Positions 5,915 through 7,351 of a stretch of DNA of 7,351 bases are shown here, piece by piece (positions within the stretch are counted from its first letter, which is position 1; the number at the start of each line of letters is the position of its first letter). A model generated the notes under the pieces. That model searched no databases, was not told the origin of the DNA, and saw only the letters and a program-made list of their open reading frames with translations. A program made the translations under genes and the position numbers. The DNA is from Pseudorhodobacter antarcticus (GTDB lineage Bacteria > Pseudomonadota > Alphaproteobacteria > Rhodobacterales > Rhodobacteraceae): assembly GCA_945861995.1 (NCBI GenBank), contig CAMAWZ010000116.1, forward strand, positions 1 to 7,351, read 5' to 3'.

Positions 5915-6592
5915 TTAACTCAGCCAGCGGCGCATGGTGCGTTCAAACACGCTGGCAAAGAACGCCAACAAATCTGTGCCATGGCTTGGCTTAAAATGAT
6001 GCGGGTCTTCGCTGCCAAGCGCCAGCAGTCCTGGCAGGCGGCCCGTGCCAAAATCCAGCCGCATCAGGGCCTCGGATCGCACCCAAGCCGCCGCTTCGCC
6101 GTAGACCGCATCATTTTGGGGCATACATTGCCGCAGCACCACGGGGCGCAAAGACACATTGCGCCCGCCCGACGTATAAGCGCCCACTGTGCCAGGGCTG
6201 ACAATGTGCAAAAGCTGCGGCGCAGTGCTGGCCAATGGGCTTTGCGTGGATTCCAGCAAGAGACCCACCGCATCCACCCGCAGGGCTTGGGCCACATTGC
6301 CCGCCAAAGCGGTTAGAAAATCGTCAAAGGTCAGCGGGTCAAGCAGTTCCAAAATCGCGCGGTGAATTTGGTTGGTGCCTGCCAAATTTTCATAGGCGGC
6401 GGCGATCACGGATCGGTGGGTTTCTTCCAGATTGTCCAGCCGCTCTTCCAGCTTTTGCATGGCAATGCCGCGCAGATCGACAACATTACCCGCCCGCGCC
6501 TCGGATGCGCCGACAAGGGCTGCCATCACATCGCGGTCTTCCAGCAGTTTTTCGGGGGCGGCCAGAATAAGATCGCGTAAATCCTGATCCAT
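5915..6592 (-). CDS. DUF484 family protein (YigA-like, GAF-fold)
   Basis: The 225-residue protein matches the DUF484 family, whose E. coli member YigA is also encoded next to xerC; its biochemical role is unknown. An N-terminal helical part (about 1-75) contains a likely coiled coil (MQKLEERLDNLEETHRSV, residues 45-62). A GAF-like domain follows (about 76-225) and ends in the family's typical C-terminus, GSEDPHHFKPSHGTDLL at 193-209 and then ERTMRRWLS. The ATG at 6592 is chosen over the in-frame TTG at 6607 because GGGGGG (6600-6605, minus strand) lies seven bases upstream of it and the extension adds only five residues. It begins 21 bases after the transaldolase stop and ends three bases before the xerC ATG, so the three genes are probably one transcript. 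A link with Xer recombination is suggested by repeated adjacency, not by any catalytic motif. Confidence 0.88.
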   Translation of the reverse strand: MDQDLRDLILAAPEKLLEDRDVMAALVGASEARAGNVVDLRGIAMQKLEERLDNLEETHRSVIAAAYENLAGTNQIHRAILELLDPLTFDDFLTALAGNVAQALRVDAVGLLLESTQSPLASTAPQLLHIVSPGTVGAYTSGGRNVSLRPVVLRQCMPQNDAVYGEAAAWVRSEALMRLDFGTGRLPGLLALGSEDPHHFKPSHGTDLLAFFASVFERTMRRWLS

Positions 6593-6604
6593 CGCGCCGC
6601 CCCC

Positions 6605-6614
6605 CAAATATCTT
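6605..6614 (+). repeat. Short CAAATATCTT motif shared with the intergenic repeats
   Basis: This decamer between the transaldolase stop and the DUF484 start matches the CAAATAYCYT end of the two larger repeats (777-786 and 4152-4143). Its last T overlaps the stop codon TAA, and the adjoining C run provides the G-rich DUF484 ribosome binding site on the minus strand. The core and hairpin are absent. With respect to the upstream gene it lies in the opposite orientation to the full copies. Confidence 0.4.
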
Positions 6615-7267
6615 TACAGAATTTTCTGGCCCGTCTTGGCCCAGTCTTTTTCAAACTGTTCCAGGCCCTTATCGGTCAGCGCATGGCTGGCCAGCGCCTT
6701 GATCACGGCAGGCGGCGCGGTCATAACATCGGCCCCCACCAGCGCGCATTGCGAGACGTGGTTGGCGCTGCGAATGGATGCCGCCAAAATTTGCGTGTCA
6801 AAGCCGTAATTGTCATAGACTTGGCGGATATCGGCGATCAAGTCCATACCATCAAGGTTGATGTCATCCAGACGGCCAATAAAGGGCGAGATAAAGGTCG
6901 CCCCTGCTTTGGCTGCAATCAGCGCCTGATTGACGCTGAAGCACAAGGTGACGTTGACCATTTTACCCTCGGATGTCAGCACTTTGCAGGCGCGCAGGCC
7001 GTCCCATGTCAGGGGCACTTTTACGGCGATATTGGGGGCAATTTCTGCCAGCTTGCGGCCTTCGGCGATCATGTCATCGGCCTTTGTTGCCACAACCTCG
7101 GCAGACACGGGGCCCGATACCATGCTGCAAATCTCGCGCGTGACTTCCAAAATATCGCGGCCCGATTTTAGAATGATCGAGGGGTTCGTGGTGACCCCGT
7201 CGACCATGCCCAGATCGTTCAATTCGGCAATGGCGGCCACATCGGCGCTGTCTACAAAGAATTTCAT
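6614..7267 (-). CDS. tal: Transaldolase (short FSA/TAL subfamily)
   Basis: Cytoplasmic aldolase-fold enzyme of the non-oxidative pentose phosphate pathway, moving a dihydroxyacetone unit between sugar phosphates. The 217-residue length is typical of the short TAL/FSA subfamily. Visible features are Asp6 in FFVDSAD, TTNPS at 26-30, and the Schiff-base Lys83 in AVKVPLT (Lys85 in E. coli FSA). Phe129 in ISPFIGRLDD occupies the place of Tyr131 of E. coli fructose-6-phosphate aldolase. Since Phe is the transaldolase residue there (E. coli TalB F178Y gains aldolase activity), transaldolase is favoured over FSA. The ATG at 7267 is supported by AAAGGGG (7274-7280, minus strand) six bases upstream. 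It is the first gene of the minus-strand cluster, so its promoter should lie in the short divergent gap at 7268-7341. It has no obvious functional tie to DUF484-xerC. Confidence 0.93.
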   Translation of the reverse strand: MKFFVDSADVAAIAELNDLGMVDGVTTNPSIILKSGRDILEVTREICSMVSGPVSAEVVATKADDMIAEGRKLAEIAPNIAVKVPLTWDGLRACKVLTSEGKMVNVTLCFSVNQALIAAKAGATFISPFIGRLDDINLDGMDLIADIRQVYDNYGFDTQILAASIRSANHVSQCALVGADVMTAPPAVIKALASHALTDKGLEQFEKDWAKTGQKIL

Positions 7268-7341
7268 CGCTGGCCCCTTTGGGTGGTTGTAGCTGTGTCA
7301 TGCAGGGTTTAACCCAATTCTATGGCCAAGGGAAAGGTGCA
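7268..7341. promoter_or_regulatory. Short divergent promoter region
   Basis: The 74 bases separate the transaldolase start from an apparent plus-strand start at 7342. TAGAAT on the minus strand (7317-7322) is a possible -10 for the transaldolase, without a clear -35. An inverted repeat GGGTT-T-AACCC at 7305-7315 would sit near the resulting start site and could be a small operator or chance. The promoters are not resolved by sequence alone. Confidence 0.3.
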
Positions 7342-7351
7342 ATGAACAAAG
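7342..7351 (+). CDS. Probable start of a plus-strand gene, cut by the window end
   Basis: ATGAACAAA (Met-Asn-Lys) begins four bases after AAAGG, within a purine-rich stretch AAGGGAAAGG at 7328-7337. That is a good ribosome binding site and start combination, but only three codons are visible, so the product is unknown. Confidence 0.4.

Noticed and set aside
6593..6607. TTG start for the DUF484 gene
   Set aside because: It adds only five glycine-rich residues translated from the ribosome binding site itself; the ATG at 6592 is better placed.
1..7351. CRISPR array, tRNA, rRNA, insertion sequence or prophage
   Set aside because: No regularly spaced repeats, cloverleaf, rRNA-like stretch, transposase or terminal inverted repeats were seen; XerC here is the housekeeping recombinase beside DUF484, not a phage integrase.

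Overview
The window looks like core chromosome of an alphaproteobacterium, most likely a member of the Rhodobacteraceae (roseobacter/Rhodobacter group). The reasons are the moderately GC-rich coding sequence, a phosphatidylcholine synthase of the bacterial Pcs type, a DUF484-xerC gene pair next to a short-type transaldolase, and intergenic elements of a style I associate with that family. This is a judgement from sequence only; no database search was run.

Layout, left to right. (1) The 3' part of a plus-strand gene (1-762) encodes a protein with a methyltransferase-like glycine motif. (2) A 207-base gap (763-969) holds a repeat element with a hairpin just after that stop, then a promoter-like sequence, a candidate 16-codon leader ORF with three isoleucine codons, and an RNA leader with several competing pairings. 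(3) ileS (970-3915, plus) encodes isoleucyl-tRNA synthetase, 981 residues, with all expected motifs. (4) A 261-base convergent gap (3916-4176) has no convincing gene but carries three stem-loops, the last belonging to a second copy of the repeat. (5) On the minus strand, read right to left, come a transaldolase (7267-6614), a DUF484 protein (6592-5915), the tyrosine recombinase xerC (5911-4958) and pcs (4878-4177). The first three are tightly packed; pcs follows after 79 bases of low-complexity sequence. (6) At the far right a plus-strand gene appears to start at 7342, leaving a short divergent promoter region.

Functionally these are housekeeping genes: tRNA charging, pentose-phosphate carbon exchange, chromosome dimer resolution and membrane phospholipid synthesis. 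There is no sign of a mobile element, CRISPR array, tRNA or rRNA.

The most interesting signal is ahead of ileS. The sequence reads as a possible leader-peptide attenuator: a short ORF with its own ribosome binding site and codons ATA, ATC and ATT, followed by mutually exclusive RNA stems, one of which would cover the ileS ribosome binding site. It is a hypothesis built on pattern alone. Other points worth checking are the repeat pair with covarying hairpin arms, the structured ileS-pcs gap, and a run of nine G inside xerC that adds a glycine-rich stretch to the interdomain linker.
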